Virus record (IMG/VR): IMGVR_UViG_3300048836_001187
Span: 1 to 31,705 of that record
DNA from: a virus
Strand: one strand, 5' to 3'
Length of the DNA: 31,705 nt
Part shown: one piece after another, positions 23,043 to 29,773 of the stretch
How the letters are laid out: each line of letters starts with the position of its first letter
Numbering within the stretch: the stretch's first letter is position 1
The notes under the pieces: generated by a model
What the model saw: only the letters and a program-made list of their open reading frames with translations
Database searches by the model: none
What the model was told of the DNA's origin: nothing
Program-made: the position numbers and the translations under genes

Positions 23043-24647
23043 TCAGATCAGTAAAAGGCCTCGATCGTCATATACCGAGCCATTATTGTCATTGCCGCAG
23101 CGTAGCGCTCTATCAAGAGCCATGATTGTCGCCACGGCGCCATCGATTTTCTCGGTGCTTTTTTCTTTGTCCGGCTTGATGTTGCCGGCCGGATCGGTGC
23201 GGATGTAGATGTTGTCCATCATCCAGCGCAGAACTAGCTGGCCGCCGTGCGCAATCCTCTGCTCAAGCGTCAGCTTCATGAGCTCCTTCGTCGGCGGAGA
23301 CATATCCTTAAATCCCTGACCGAACGGAACAACCGTGAACCCCATGCCCTCGAGATTTTGCACCATCTGCACCGCGCCCCAGCGATCAAACGCGATCTCG
23401 CGGATGTTGTATTTCATACCGAGCTGCTCGATGAACGTTTCGATAAACCCGTAATGCACGACGTTCCCCTCGGTGGTCAGCAGGAAACCCTGCTTCTTCC
23501 AGAGATCATAGTTCACATGATCACGTCGTACGCGCAGGTCGATGTTATCCTCCGGGATCCAGAAGAACGGCAGGATAAAGTATTTATCGTCATCATCGAG
23601 CGACGGAAACACAAGCACGAATGCCGTGATATCCGTGCTGGACGAGAGATCGAGACCGCCGTAGCAAATGCGTCCTTCGAGCGACTTGGGGTCAACTGGA
23701 AACGCGCATTTATCCCATACGTCCATCGGCATCCAGCGGATCGACTGTTTGACCCACTGGTTCAAACGAAGCTGACGAAACGCATTCTCCTCCGCGGGAT
23801 TCTGCTGCGCGCTATCACATGCGGCTTTCACCTTGTCGATGCCTACCGTGATGCCGAGCGACGGATTCGCTTTCTTCCACACCTTCGGGTCGGTCCAGGA
23901 ATCGTTCTCCTCGGCGCCGTAGATCACAGGATAGAACGTCGGGTCCGTCTTTCTGCGGTTCAGAATATCCTGTGCTTTTGAATGCACTTCCCAGCAGATG
24001 GAGTTTGTGTTGTCGCCGGCTGTGGTGATCAGGAAGTACAGTGGTTGCATCCGCGCGTCGCCGCTGCCCTTGGTCATAACGTCAAAGAGGCGACGGTTCG
24101 GCTGGGTGTGTAATTCATCAAAGATGACGCCGTGTGTATTGAAGCCGTGCTTATTGGCGACGTCTGCACTCAGCACCTGATAGTAACTTCCGGTCGGCAG
24201 GTACACGATCCGCTTCTGCGACGCGAGAATTTTCACACGCTTCGCCAGCGCCGGGCACATGGTCACCATGTCCTTGGCGACCTCGAACACGATCGAGGCC
24301 TGCTGACGGTCCGCGGCGCAACCATACACCTCGGCGCGTTCTTCATTATCGCCGCAGGTTAAGAGCAGCGCGATCGCGGCCGCAAGCTCTGATTTTCCAT
24401 TCTTCTTTGGTATTTCGATATACGCTGTGTTAAATTGACGGTAGCCACTGGGTTTTAGTGTTCCAAACACATCACGGATGATCTGCTCCTGCCAATCGAT
24501 GAGCAGAAACGGCTTTCCCGCCCAAGTTCCCTTGGTGTGCGAAAGACACTCGATAAATGCCACAGCATGATCGGCAGCCTGTTTGTCGTACACCGAATCC
24601 TTTGCTTTGAATGGAGTCGGCGTGTATTTCTTCAGTTTTCGTAGCAT
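23043..24647 (-). CDS. terL: Terminase large subunit
   Basis: This 534-residue protein is the packaging motor and nuclease. The ATPase part has a Walker A variant KKNGKS (81-86) and Walker B VIFDE (174-178), then a coupling motif near FLITTAG (205-211). The nuclease part begins near CYGGLDLSSSTD (328-339), whose Asp residues bind metal. The length and motifs fit the Terminase_1 family of HK97-type phages. A strong AGGAGG precedes the ATG. Unusually the small subunit gene is 6.5 kb away; in this phage type several small genes stand between, and the RIT element adds 3.5 kb. Confidence 0.95.
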   Translation of the reverse strand: MLRKLKKYTPTPFKAKDSVYDKQAADHAVAFIECLSHTKGTWAGKPFLLIDWQEQIIRDVFGTLKPSGYRQFNTAYIEIPKKNGKSELAAAIALLLTCGDNEERAEVYGCAADRQQASIVFEVAKDMVTMCPALAKRVKILASQKRIVYLPTGSYYQVLSADVANKHGFNTHGVIFDELHTQPNRRLFDVMTKGSGDARMQPLYFLITTAGDNTNSICWEVHSKAQDILNRRKTDPTFYPVIYGAEENDSWTDPKVWKKANPSLGITVGIDKVKAACDSAQQNPAEENAFRQLRLNQWVKQSIRWMPMDVWDKCAFPVDPKSLEGRICYGGLDLSSSTDITAFVLVFPSLDDDDKYFILPFFWIPEDNIDLRVRRDHVNYDLWKKQGFLLTTEGNVVHYGFIETFIEQLGMKYNIREIAFDRWGAVQMVQNLEGMGFTVVPFGQGFKDMSPPTKELMKLTLEQRIAHGGQLVLRWMMDNIYIRTDPAGNIKPDKEKSTEKIDGAVATIMALDRALRCGNDNNGSVYDDRGLLLI

Positions 24648-24672
24648 CACCGCCTCCTCCTATGAAATCAAA

Positions 24673-24696
24673 ACGGAGGCCCGCGTGAGCCTCCGT
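24673..24696 (-). terminator. Hairpin in the leader of terL
   Basis: An 8-bp stem (ACGGAGGC and GCCTCCGT, 8-nt loop) followed leftward by TTTTGATTT lies 26 bases before the terL ATG. It may be an intrinsic terminator or attenuator. The rest of 24648-24799 shows no gene. Confidence 0.5.
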
Positions 24697-24799
24697 GTCC
24701 GGCTTGGTTTGGTTATCGTGCGCCGTTGGGGCAACCGCCCTATCCGCCTTTTGAACCGCTCTGTAGCGGCGACGTTGCGCGACGCGGCGTTACGGTGAT

Positions 24800-25252
24800 T
24801 TATGCGCCGAATATGTCCGGATGGCCATCTTGTACCGCAGCTTTCAGGATGTCCGCGTCAAACCCTGCCGCTCTGTACCCTTCCAGAAGTGTGCTGTAAT
24901 AGTAAGCGCTGGGCTTATTCTGTGGTTTGCCGCTGATTAAAATGAAAATCAGCGCATCCACCGGAGACCCGTCGCGACGCACTTTGATCGTCGCTTTCCG
25001 ATACAGTTCCGGCACACCGAACCAGCGCTCGAGCGCTGCTTCATCCTGCATTGAAATCTCCCACAGCAGCGCGGGAACAATGCTGCCTTTCGCCTTTTCG
25101 ATTGTCACCAGTGCGCCGGCCCTGCTGCCGCGAAACGCGAGTCTGTAGTTCTTCAGCTCCGCCGTGCCGATCAGCTTTGCGGTCGGGCAATGCTTCGCCA
25201 TCTCACCGCGGTTCACACCAACACCATATGCGGCAAATACTCGGTTACTCAA
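24800..25252 (-). CDS. Gamma-glutamylcyclotransferase-like protein, active site degenerate
   Basis: This 150-residue protein has the overall pattern of the GGCT/AIG2-like fold: FAAYGVGVNRGEMAKHCPTAKLIGTAELKNYRLAF, VPALLWEIS, and ELYRKATIKV. Start is TTG with AGGAGG six bases upstream. Two key features have changed. The YGSN substrate loop reads YGVG, and the catalytic Glu in the usual LDxxEG motif is Phe (LERWFGV). Thus the standard cyclotransferase reaction is unlikely. Phages often have such genes, sometimes next to amidoligases, though none is present here. It was probably coupled to DUF4314 before the RIT insertion, because the orphan tail of that gene overlaps its start. Confidence 0.75.
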   Translation of the reverse strand: MSNRVFAAYGVGVNRGEMAKHCPTAKLIGTAELKNYRLAFRGSRAGALVTIEKAKGSIVPALLWEISMQDEAALERWFGVPELYRKATIKVRRDGSPVDALIFILISGKPQNKPSAYYYSTLLEGYRAAGFDADILKAAVQDGHPDIFGA

Positions 25253-25289
25253 GCTCGCCCTCCTCAATCTTCACACAGGAGTCCTCATT
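25245..25289 (-). pseudogene. Orphan 3' end of the DUF4314 gene
   Basis: The minus strand reads NEDSCVKIEEGELE and a stop, overlapping the start of the next gene as TTGAGTAA. This fits a DUF4314 C-terminus (GVVF followed by NEDSCVKIEE) and aligns with the DYAVKI codons now found at the interrupted end. I infer that it is the original last part of the gene, cut off by the RIT element. Confidence 0.55.
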
Positions 25290-25312
25290 ATGTAAAGCTC
25301 TACATAATGAGG
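25283..25312. repeat. Perfect palindrome at the RIT left end
   Basis: 12-bp arms (CCTCATTATGTA and TACATAATGAGG) flank a 6-nt loop. Both arms contain a core-like TTATGTA. It lies at the junction between the orphan DUF4314 tail and the left inverted repeat. Confidence 0.8.
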
Positions 25313-25342
25313 ATTATGCGGTCAAAATAGTTATGTAGAGTA
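25311..25342 (+). repeat. RIT left terminal inverted repeat
   Basis: 32 bp beginning GGATTATGCGGTC and ending TTATGTAGAGTA, matching the complement of 28755-28786 at 29 of 32 positions. It encodes DYAVKIVM and a stop in one plus-strand frame. Confidence 0.9.
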
Positions 25343-25383
25343 GCCATCAATAAAAGGCTTTAATATTCGATTTCTTCAATAAT

Positions 25384-25395
25384 TACTCTACATAA
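25384..25395 (-). repeat. Inner left core site of the RIT element
   Basis: TACTCTACATAA is the exact complement of the last 12 bases of the left repeat (25331-25342), 41 bp away. The pair forms an inverted core arrangement typical of tyrosine-recombinase sites. Confidence 0.7.
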
Positions 25396-25405
25396 ATTGC
25401 ATATG

Positions 25406-25433
25406 TTGACATGATGACAGATACTCCTATTAT
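25406..25433 (+). promoter_or_regulatory. Promoter of the RIT recombinase operon
   Basis: TTGACA (25406-25411), a 16-bp spacer and TATTAT (25428-25433) lie directly upstream of a GGGAGG ribosome binding site. The promoter overlaps an in-frame ATG at 25411, so translation must start at 25459. The inner core site lies just upstream, so recombinase binding could repress it. Confidence 0.82.
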
Positions 25434-25458
25434 CAATAAAACGGGAGGTTCTATCATT

Positions 25459-26691
25459 ATGGCAAACGTATCTGAATTAGTTGCTATGGCATCAAAAACA
25501 TTTAAAGAACAAAAATTTTGCGATGCTCTCGTCCGAAAATACGTTGCTATCTGGCGGAAACTGCAGGTTTACGCTCAAAAGTACCGTATTGATGAATTCT
25601 CATGGTACTTGGCTCGGGCATTCCTACAAGAGGAATACAATATTGATATAGCAGGAGACGATATCTATTCGGCTGACTGCAAAAAATTTCATTACACAAC
25701 TGTTCGTCCACTGCTTTATCTTCTGCTTTTACAGAATGACGTCGGATTAATACGAACCACAAAGATTGGCATCATATCGCTTGAATCCTACTCGGAGGTA
25801 CTTGACAGGTTCGTGTCTTCTTGTATGGAGCGTCATCTTAAGCAAAGCACTATAGATAGCAAGCTATGGACAATAAGACCGTTTCTGATGTATTTAAAGC
25901 AAAACGGCGTAGCATCTACATCAGAGTTGAAAACGCTTGGCAAAGAGAAGATATCAGGATTTACGCATTTCCTGACTGTACGCGCATTAAATACCATCTC
26001 AGATAAAGTCAATGCACTCAGAAGCTTCCTCCTGTTCTTATATGAAAATCAGTTTGCTGAACAGGATCTTTCCGTTTATGTGCCCAAGGTTTCAGCAAGG
26101 AAGCAACGGCTTGCACATACATGGACAATCGAAGAGACAACACGCCTGCTGAATGCCATTGAGCGTGGGACATCGGTAGGCAAGAGAGATTACGCCATTT
26201 TTATGCTGGCGATACATTTGGGAATGCGTTCCGGTGATATTTTGTCTCTCACTTTTAAAAACATTGACTGGACCAAATGTTGCATTCACTTCGTACAGGA
26301 AAAAACAGGGATCCCACAAGAGTTGCCACTTAGCGAAGAAATTGGCAAAGCAATCATAGATTACTTAAAATTCGGGCGTCCTGACGATCCAAGCCCTTAT
26401 ATTTTTGTAAGACACACCGTACCATTCGGTAAAATAGACCGATTCTGGTACCAGATGCAAAGATATCTACGCATAGCAAAAATCAGTGTGGAGAGCGAAA
26501 AGCCTCATGGTCCACATACATTACGGTTCTCGCTCGCAACACATATGATGGATGCGGGAATTGAGTATGAAACCATATCGGCAGTTTTGGGACATTCAGA
26601 TCCTGCCTCCACGAACAGGTATCTCCGTGCAGACATTGAAAAGCTCCGCCTGTGTGCGCTTAATCCGGAGGAGGTGCTGGCCAATGCGTAA
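25459..26691 (+). CDS. RIT tyrosine recombinase A
   Basis: This 410-residue protein is the first recombinase of the trio. The N-terminal core-binding SAM-like region (about 105-205) precedes the catalytic domain (about 220-405), with Arg257 in GMRSGD, the box HTLR (353-356), His379 in LGHS and nucleophile Tyr388 in TNRY. An extra N-terminal region of about 100 residues is typical of the A member. GGGAGG lies ten bases before the ATG. The gene overlaps the next by 8 nt. Such enzymes cut DNA through a 3'-phosphotyrosine link. The three are thought to act together, but their division of labour is not known. Confidence 0.9.
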   Translation: MANVSELVAMASKTFKEQKFCDALVRKYVAIWRKLQVYAQKYRIDEFSWYLARAFLQEEYNIDIAGDDIYSADCKKFHYTTVRPLLYLLLLQNDVGLIRTTKIGIISLESYSEVLDRFVSSCMERHLKQSTIDSKLWTIRPFLMYLKQNGVASTSELKTLGKEKISGFTHFLTVRALNTISDKVNALRSFLLFLYENQFAEQDLSVYVPKVSARKQRLAHTWTIEETTRLLNAIERGTSVGKRDYAIFMLAIHLGMRSGDILSLTFKNIDWTKCCIHFVQEKTGIPQELPLSEEIGKAIIDYLKFGRPDDPSPYIFVRHTVPFGKIDRFWYQMQRYLRIAKISVESEKPHGPHTLRFSLATHMMDAGIEYETISAVLGHSDPASTNRYLRADIEKLRLCALNPEEVLANA

Positions 26692-27685
26692 GTCAAATGT
26701 GATTTTTATGCCTGATTTTACAGGCCCAATAGCCGAACATTTGAAGCAGTTCCTTGAGGAGAAGCGGGCTCTTGGTCGTAAATATACATCCGAGTCATAT
26801 AGGCTTCTCCAGATCGACCGAATAAGCAAGGAACTAAATATTGCACCAAACACCCTTCCGAAGGAATTAATTGATGCGTGGTGCGTTCGAACGTTTAATG
26901 AAAGCATTAAGACATGGCACGCCCGGATAACAGTTACAACACAGCTTACAAACTATTTCATCGCCCGTGATCTTCCTTGCGCGAAAACAATGATCCATCT
27001 GGACGGTACCCGAACAAATTCAAAATTTGTGCCACACATTTTCACAGCAGATGAGATAAAGCGGCTGTTTCTTGCAGCAGATGCCCTTAACGCGCCTTCA
27101 AACAGTCCGCACAGAAGGGATGCCGCGTCATTGCTCTTCCGGGTGCTGTATTCATGTGGGCTGCGTCTCAACGAGGCTCTTGCACTTACTGTTGAAAACC
27201 TTGACTTGGAAAATGGCATAATCACTGTAAAGGGCGGCAAAGGGAAGGTTGACCGTTATGCTCCTATGAGCAGAGAACTTACTGTGCGATGTCAGACCTA
27301 CAAAAATAATGTCCTTGATAATGTTAATGATTCCAGTATCTTCTTTGCAGCGCCCGATGGCGGGAAATATGCGATGACAACTGTTTCGTACATGTGGTAC
27401 CAGATATTGAAATCCGCAGGCATACCTAAAAATGAAGATGGTCCTCGCATCCATGATCTGAGGCACACTTTTGCCGTTCATTGCCTGAAAAAATGGGTCG
27501 ACAACGGTGAGAAAATCAACGCATTGTTTCCTGTCCTTTCTAGCTATATGGGGCATGTAAACTTAAACTCAGTCAACAAATATTTGAGGCTAACGGCAGA
27601 TGTGTTTCCTGACATCACCAAACTCGTTGAAAGGCACTATGGGTATATCGTGCCAAACGGAGGGTATGTCTATGAGGAAGAATAA
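26684..27685 (+). CDS. RIT tyrosine recombinase B
   Basis: This 333-residue protein is the second member of the trio. The catalytic domain shows Arg161 in CGLRLNE, a beta-hairpin Lys near 186 (GGKGK), the box HDLRH (257-261), His291 in MGH and nucleophile Tyr300 in NKY. GGAGG lies before the ATG, which overlaps the end of the A gene, so the two are coupled. All pentad residues are visible, so activity is likely. The sequence GKGKVDRYAPM resembles Xer-type integrases. Confidence 0.9.
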   Translation: MRKSNVIFMPDFTGPIAEHLKQFLEEKRALGRKYTSESYRLLQIDRISKELNIAPNTLPKELIDAWCVRTFNESIKTWHARITVTTQLTNYFIARDLPCAKTMIHLDGTRTNSKFVPHIFTADEIKRLFLAADALNAPSNSPHRRDAASLLFRVLYSCGLRLNEALALTVENLDLENGIITVKGGKGKVDRYAPMSRELTVRCQTYKNNVLDNVNDSSIFFAAPDGGKYAMTTVSYMWYQILKSAGIPKNEDGPRIHDLRHTFAVHCLKKWVDNGEKINALFPVLSSYMGHVNLNSVNKYLRLTADVFPDITKLVERHYGYIVPNGGYVYEEE

Positions 27686-28697
27686 TCAATTTCAGTTGCT
27701 GCTCGGTAGCTTCCTGAGTGAATATCTGCCCAGTCAGCGAAACTTCAGTACTAACACGATTTCGTCCTATTGCGATGCCTTTAGGCTTTTTTTAGCCTTC
27801 TTGAAATCGGGCAAAGGAATCGAACCTAATCAGGTCAAATTTAAAGATGCAGACCGTGAAACCGTAACCTCATTTCTGAACTGGCTTGAAACGGAAAGAA
27901 AGTGTTCCGCTTCGACAATAAATCAGCGATTGGCAGCCATACACTCCTTTTACAAATATGTCCAAGGTGAAGAACCACAGTTAATAAGCTTATGTCAACA
28001 GACGCTGAACATTCCTAATCGCAAATCTCCTGAAAAGTATGTATCATATCTTGGCAAGGAAGACCTTGAGCTGATATTACGACAGCCCGACACAACGACG
28101 AGCAAAGGGCGCCGGGATCTGACTTTGCTTTGTGTTCTTTATGATACCGGTGGCCGCGTGCAGGAGATAGCCGATCTCACTGTATCGTCCGTAAGACTGC
28201 AGGCACCGGCACAGATAAAGCTGGTCGGTAAAGGGAACAAAACGCGCATTGTCCCATTAATGGAACAGACAACAATTCTGCTATCGAGTTACATGCAGAA
28301 GAGCAATTTACTGTACGGGCAGTCAAACGAGCATCCTGTCTTTTTTAATCATAGGCATGAGGCACTAACAAGATCCGGAATTGGATATATCCTGCAGAAA
28401 TATGCGGCAGCTGCACGAAACGCACAGCCTACCATTCCGGAAAAAGTTACACCCCATATTCTGCGCCATTCGAAAGCGATGCATTTGCTTGAAGCAGGCG
28501 TAAACATAGTCTACATACGTGACATACTTGGTCATGTTAACATCGCCACAACTGGAATTTATGCACGTTCTAATCTGGAAATGAAGCGCAAAGCTCTAGA
28601 AAAGGTTGCGTTTATTCCCGATGTAAGCGCGGTTCCCTTCTGGACAGAGGATAAGGATTTACTATCTTGGCTTGAAGGGTACGGCAAATCTCTGTAA
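27672..28697 (+). CDS. RIT tyrosine recombinase C
   Basis: This 341-residue protein is the third member. It has an N-terminal core-binding domain (about 5-105) and a catalytic domain with Arg162 in GGRVQE, Lys187 in GKGNKTR, the box HILRH (262-266), His288 in LGHVN and nucleophile Tyr297 in TGIY. This is the most Xer-like of the three. The ATG is preceded by GGAGGG and overlaps the B gene by 14 nt. All catalytic residues are present. The stop lies about 57 bp before the right inverted repeat. Confidence 0.9.
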   Translation: MRKNNQFQLLLGSFLSEYLPSQRNFSTNTISSYCDAFRLFLAFLKSGKGIEPNQVKFKDADRETVTSFLNWLETERKCSASTINQRLAAIHSFYKYVQGEEPQLISLCQQTLNIPNRKSPEKYVSYLGKEDLELILRQPDTTTSKGRRDLTLLCVLYDTGGRVQEIADLTVSSVRLQAPAQIKLVGKGNKTRIVPLMEQTTILLSSYMQKSNLLYGQSNEHPVFFNHRHEALTRSGIGYILQKYAAAARNAQPTIPEKVTPHILRHSKAMHLLEAGVNIVYIRDILGHVNIATTGIYARSNLEMKRKALEKVAFIPDVSAVPFWTEDKDLLSWLEGYGKSL

Positions 28698-28700
28698 TTA

Positions 28701-28712
28701 TTATGCGGAGTA
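28701..28712 (+). repeat. Inner right core site of the RIT element
   Basis: TTATGCGGAGTA resembles the core TTATGTAGAGTA with two changes and is inverted relative to the outer site (28755-28766). The wider repeat (28697-28714 against 28752-28769) matches at most positions. Confidence 0.6.
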
Positions 28713-28718
28713 AATTAG

Positions 28719-28747
28719 AGGAAGTGCGTGTCAAACACACACTTCCT
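28719..28747. other. Hairpin between RIT recombinase C and right end
   Basis: A 13-position stem with one mismatch (arms AGGAAGTG and CACTTCCT outside) and a 3-nt loop lies between the two right core sites. It could end the recombinase transcript or be part of a structured recombination site. It lacks a long T tract. Confidence 0.6.
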
Positions 28748-28754
28748 AATCGTT

Positions 28755-28786
28755 TACTCTACATAATAATTTTCACCGCATAATCC
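28755..28786 (-). repeat. RIT right terminal inverted repeat
   Basis: 32 bp, the complement of the left repeat at 29 positions. On the minus strand it encodes the last residues DYAVKIIM and TAG stop of the DUF4314 reading frame. Confidence 0.9.
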
Positions 28787-28986
28787 ACGTTGAAAACTAC
28801 GCCGAGGGTGCTTCCGTTGCTCCATTTCGCAAAAATGGTACCAGCATCATCAACCCAAGTAACGACCCCGATGGTGCCTGCTGGAATGTGTGTGTAGGGG
28901 TCGTTCATGTGTACCAGCCGCACCTTCGTACCAGGCTTGTAATATTCTTTGAGCTGTTTCAGCAGCTCCGGATGAATTCCGTTCAT
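28759..28986 (-). CDS. DUF4314 protein with RIT-supplied C-terminus
   Basis: This 75-residue protein matches DUF4314, a small SH3-like domain found beside terminase genes in Bacillota phages: GTKVRLVHMNDPYTHIPAGTIGVVTWVDDAG, then IFAKWSNGSTLGVVF. The final residues (DYAVKIIM) and TAG lie inside the RIT right repeat, so the natural end has been replaced. The original end is probably the orphan NEDSCVKIEEGELE on the other side of the element. Start overlaps the upstream stop (ATGA). The molecular function of the family is unknown. The core domain seems intact, so the protein may still work. Confidence 0.82.
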   Translation of the reverse strand: MNGIHPELLKQLKEYYKPGTKVRLVHMNDPYTHIPAGTIGVVTWVDDAGTIFAKWSNGSTLGVVFNVDYAVKIIM

Positions 28987-29711
28987 GCATCACCACCCGC
29001 CTTCTGCTTCGCATATGAAGAGCTACCCGAGAGGTTTCGCAGAAGAACTTTACGCGAATCCTTGAACGCGTCGCCGATAAATCCGATTCTCAGAAGCAGA
29101 CAACGTAGCGCGTAACGGTCGCTTTCAACAGGGCGCTCGGCTGCAAGTGCGCGCTTCTGCGTCCGCGCCAGTTCGCAAAGCCCCAGTACCAGTTGGTAGT
29201 AGGCCGTGATCTCCGTTTGGTCGTCGGTCGGCCTGAACCATCCGAATTCTATCCGGTCAGCGTGCTCCGTGATTGGCAGGATGTTTGTGCCGAGCGACTT
29301 TTTCAGCAGCGTCGCTTTGCTCGCAACCAGCCGTCGCAGGTTCTCCATTGCAGTGGGCGTCATGTCGTCCTTCGGCATCTCGACCGAAAGCCGGTCAAGG
29401 CTGTCGAGTGTAGGTGTCATGATTTCCTTCCTTGGCGTTTCAATGATCTGCTGTTCCGCGGGCTTCAATGGCACGCCGATCCGTTCGCCAATGAAGCCGT
29501 CATGTGCCAGTTCGCGGACGAGCATGTCGATCTGCGCCGCGTCCGCGTCGTTCGGGCAGGTGATCGTACCGTTTTTATCAACGGTGTACTTGCCTACCTG
29601 AAACGCGAAACTCGGCGCGCCGAGGTATCGTGTCGTATCCTGCAGCACGTCCCGCATGACCGCGACCATCGCCTTTCGTCTGTCCCCTGTAACGTTGTAC
29701 TTGATCTGCAT
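28983..29711 (-). CDS. Phage protein of the virulence-related type
   Basis: This 242-residue protein starts MQIKYNVTGDRRKAMVAVM, followed by LGAPSFAFQVGKYTVDKNGTI. This start is common in phage proteins labelled virulence-related in Bacillota genomes; no virulence function is shown. The C-terminal half (RIEFGWFRPTDDQTEITAYYQLVLGLCELA) is helical, and the end is basic. AAAGGATGG precedes the ATG. It lies between the methylase and DUF4314 genes with coupled stop and start on the DUF4314 side. I do not recognise a catalytic motif. The conserved position beside the terminase genes suggests a packaging- or DNA-related role. Confidence 0.72.
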   Translation of the reverse strand: MQIKYNVTGDRRKAMVAVMRDVLQDTTRYLGAPSFAFQVGKYTVDKNGTITCPNDADAAQIDMLVRELAHDGFIGERIGVPLKPAEQQIIETPRKEIMTPTLDSLDRLSVEMPKDDMTPTAMENLRRLVASKATLLKKSLGTNILPITEHADRIEFGWFRPTDDQTEITAYYQLVLGLCELARTQKRALAAERPVESDRYALRCLLLRIGFIGDAFKDSRKVLLRNLSGSSSYAKQKAGGDA

Positions 29712-29773
29712 ATGATTACCATCCTTTCGTTTTTGTAGTCATATACATTGATCAAGCGGGTGTGAGTATCAAG

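Larger units (their letters stand above)
25311..28786 (+). mobile_element. RIT element (recombinase in trio)
   Basis: Three overlapping tyrosine recombinase genes in one orientation, with a dedicated promoter and 32-bp terminal inverted repeats (29/32 matching), define an element of the RIT type. It is on the opposite strand to the surrounding phage genes and is visibly richer in A+T. It carries no cargo gene. Its right repeat supplies the last codons and stop of the DUF4314 gene; the original tail of that gene seems to remain on its left side. RIT elements are known from many bacteria, but one inside a phage late operon at this gene is unusual. The left end may extend to about 25290 if the palindrome belongs to the element. 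Confidence 0.88.

Noticed and set aside
25253-28758. RIT element might have replaced an amidoligase gene, often found with cyclotransferase-like genes in phages.
   Set aside because: The orphan DUF4314 tail overlaps the cyclotransferase start as TTGAGTAA, so these two genes were probably adjacent before insertion and nothing was lost between them.
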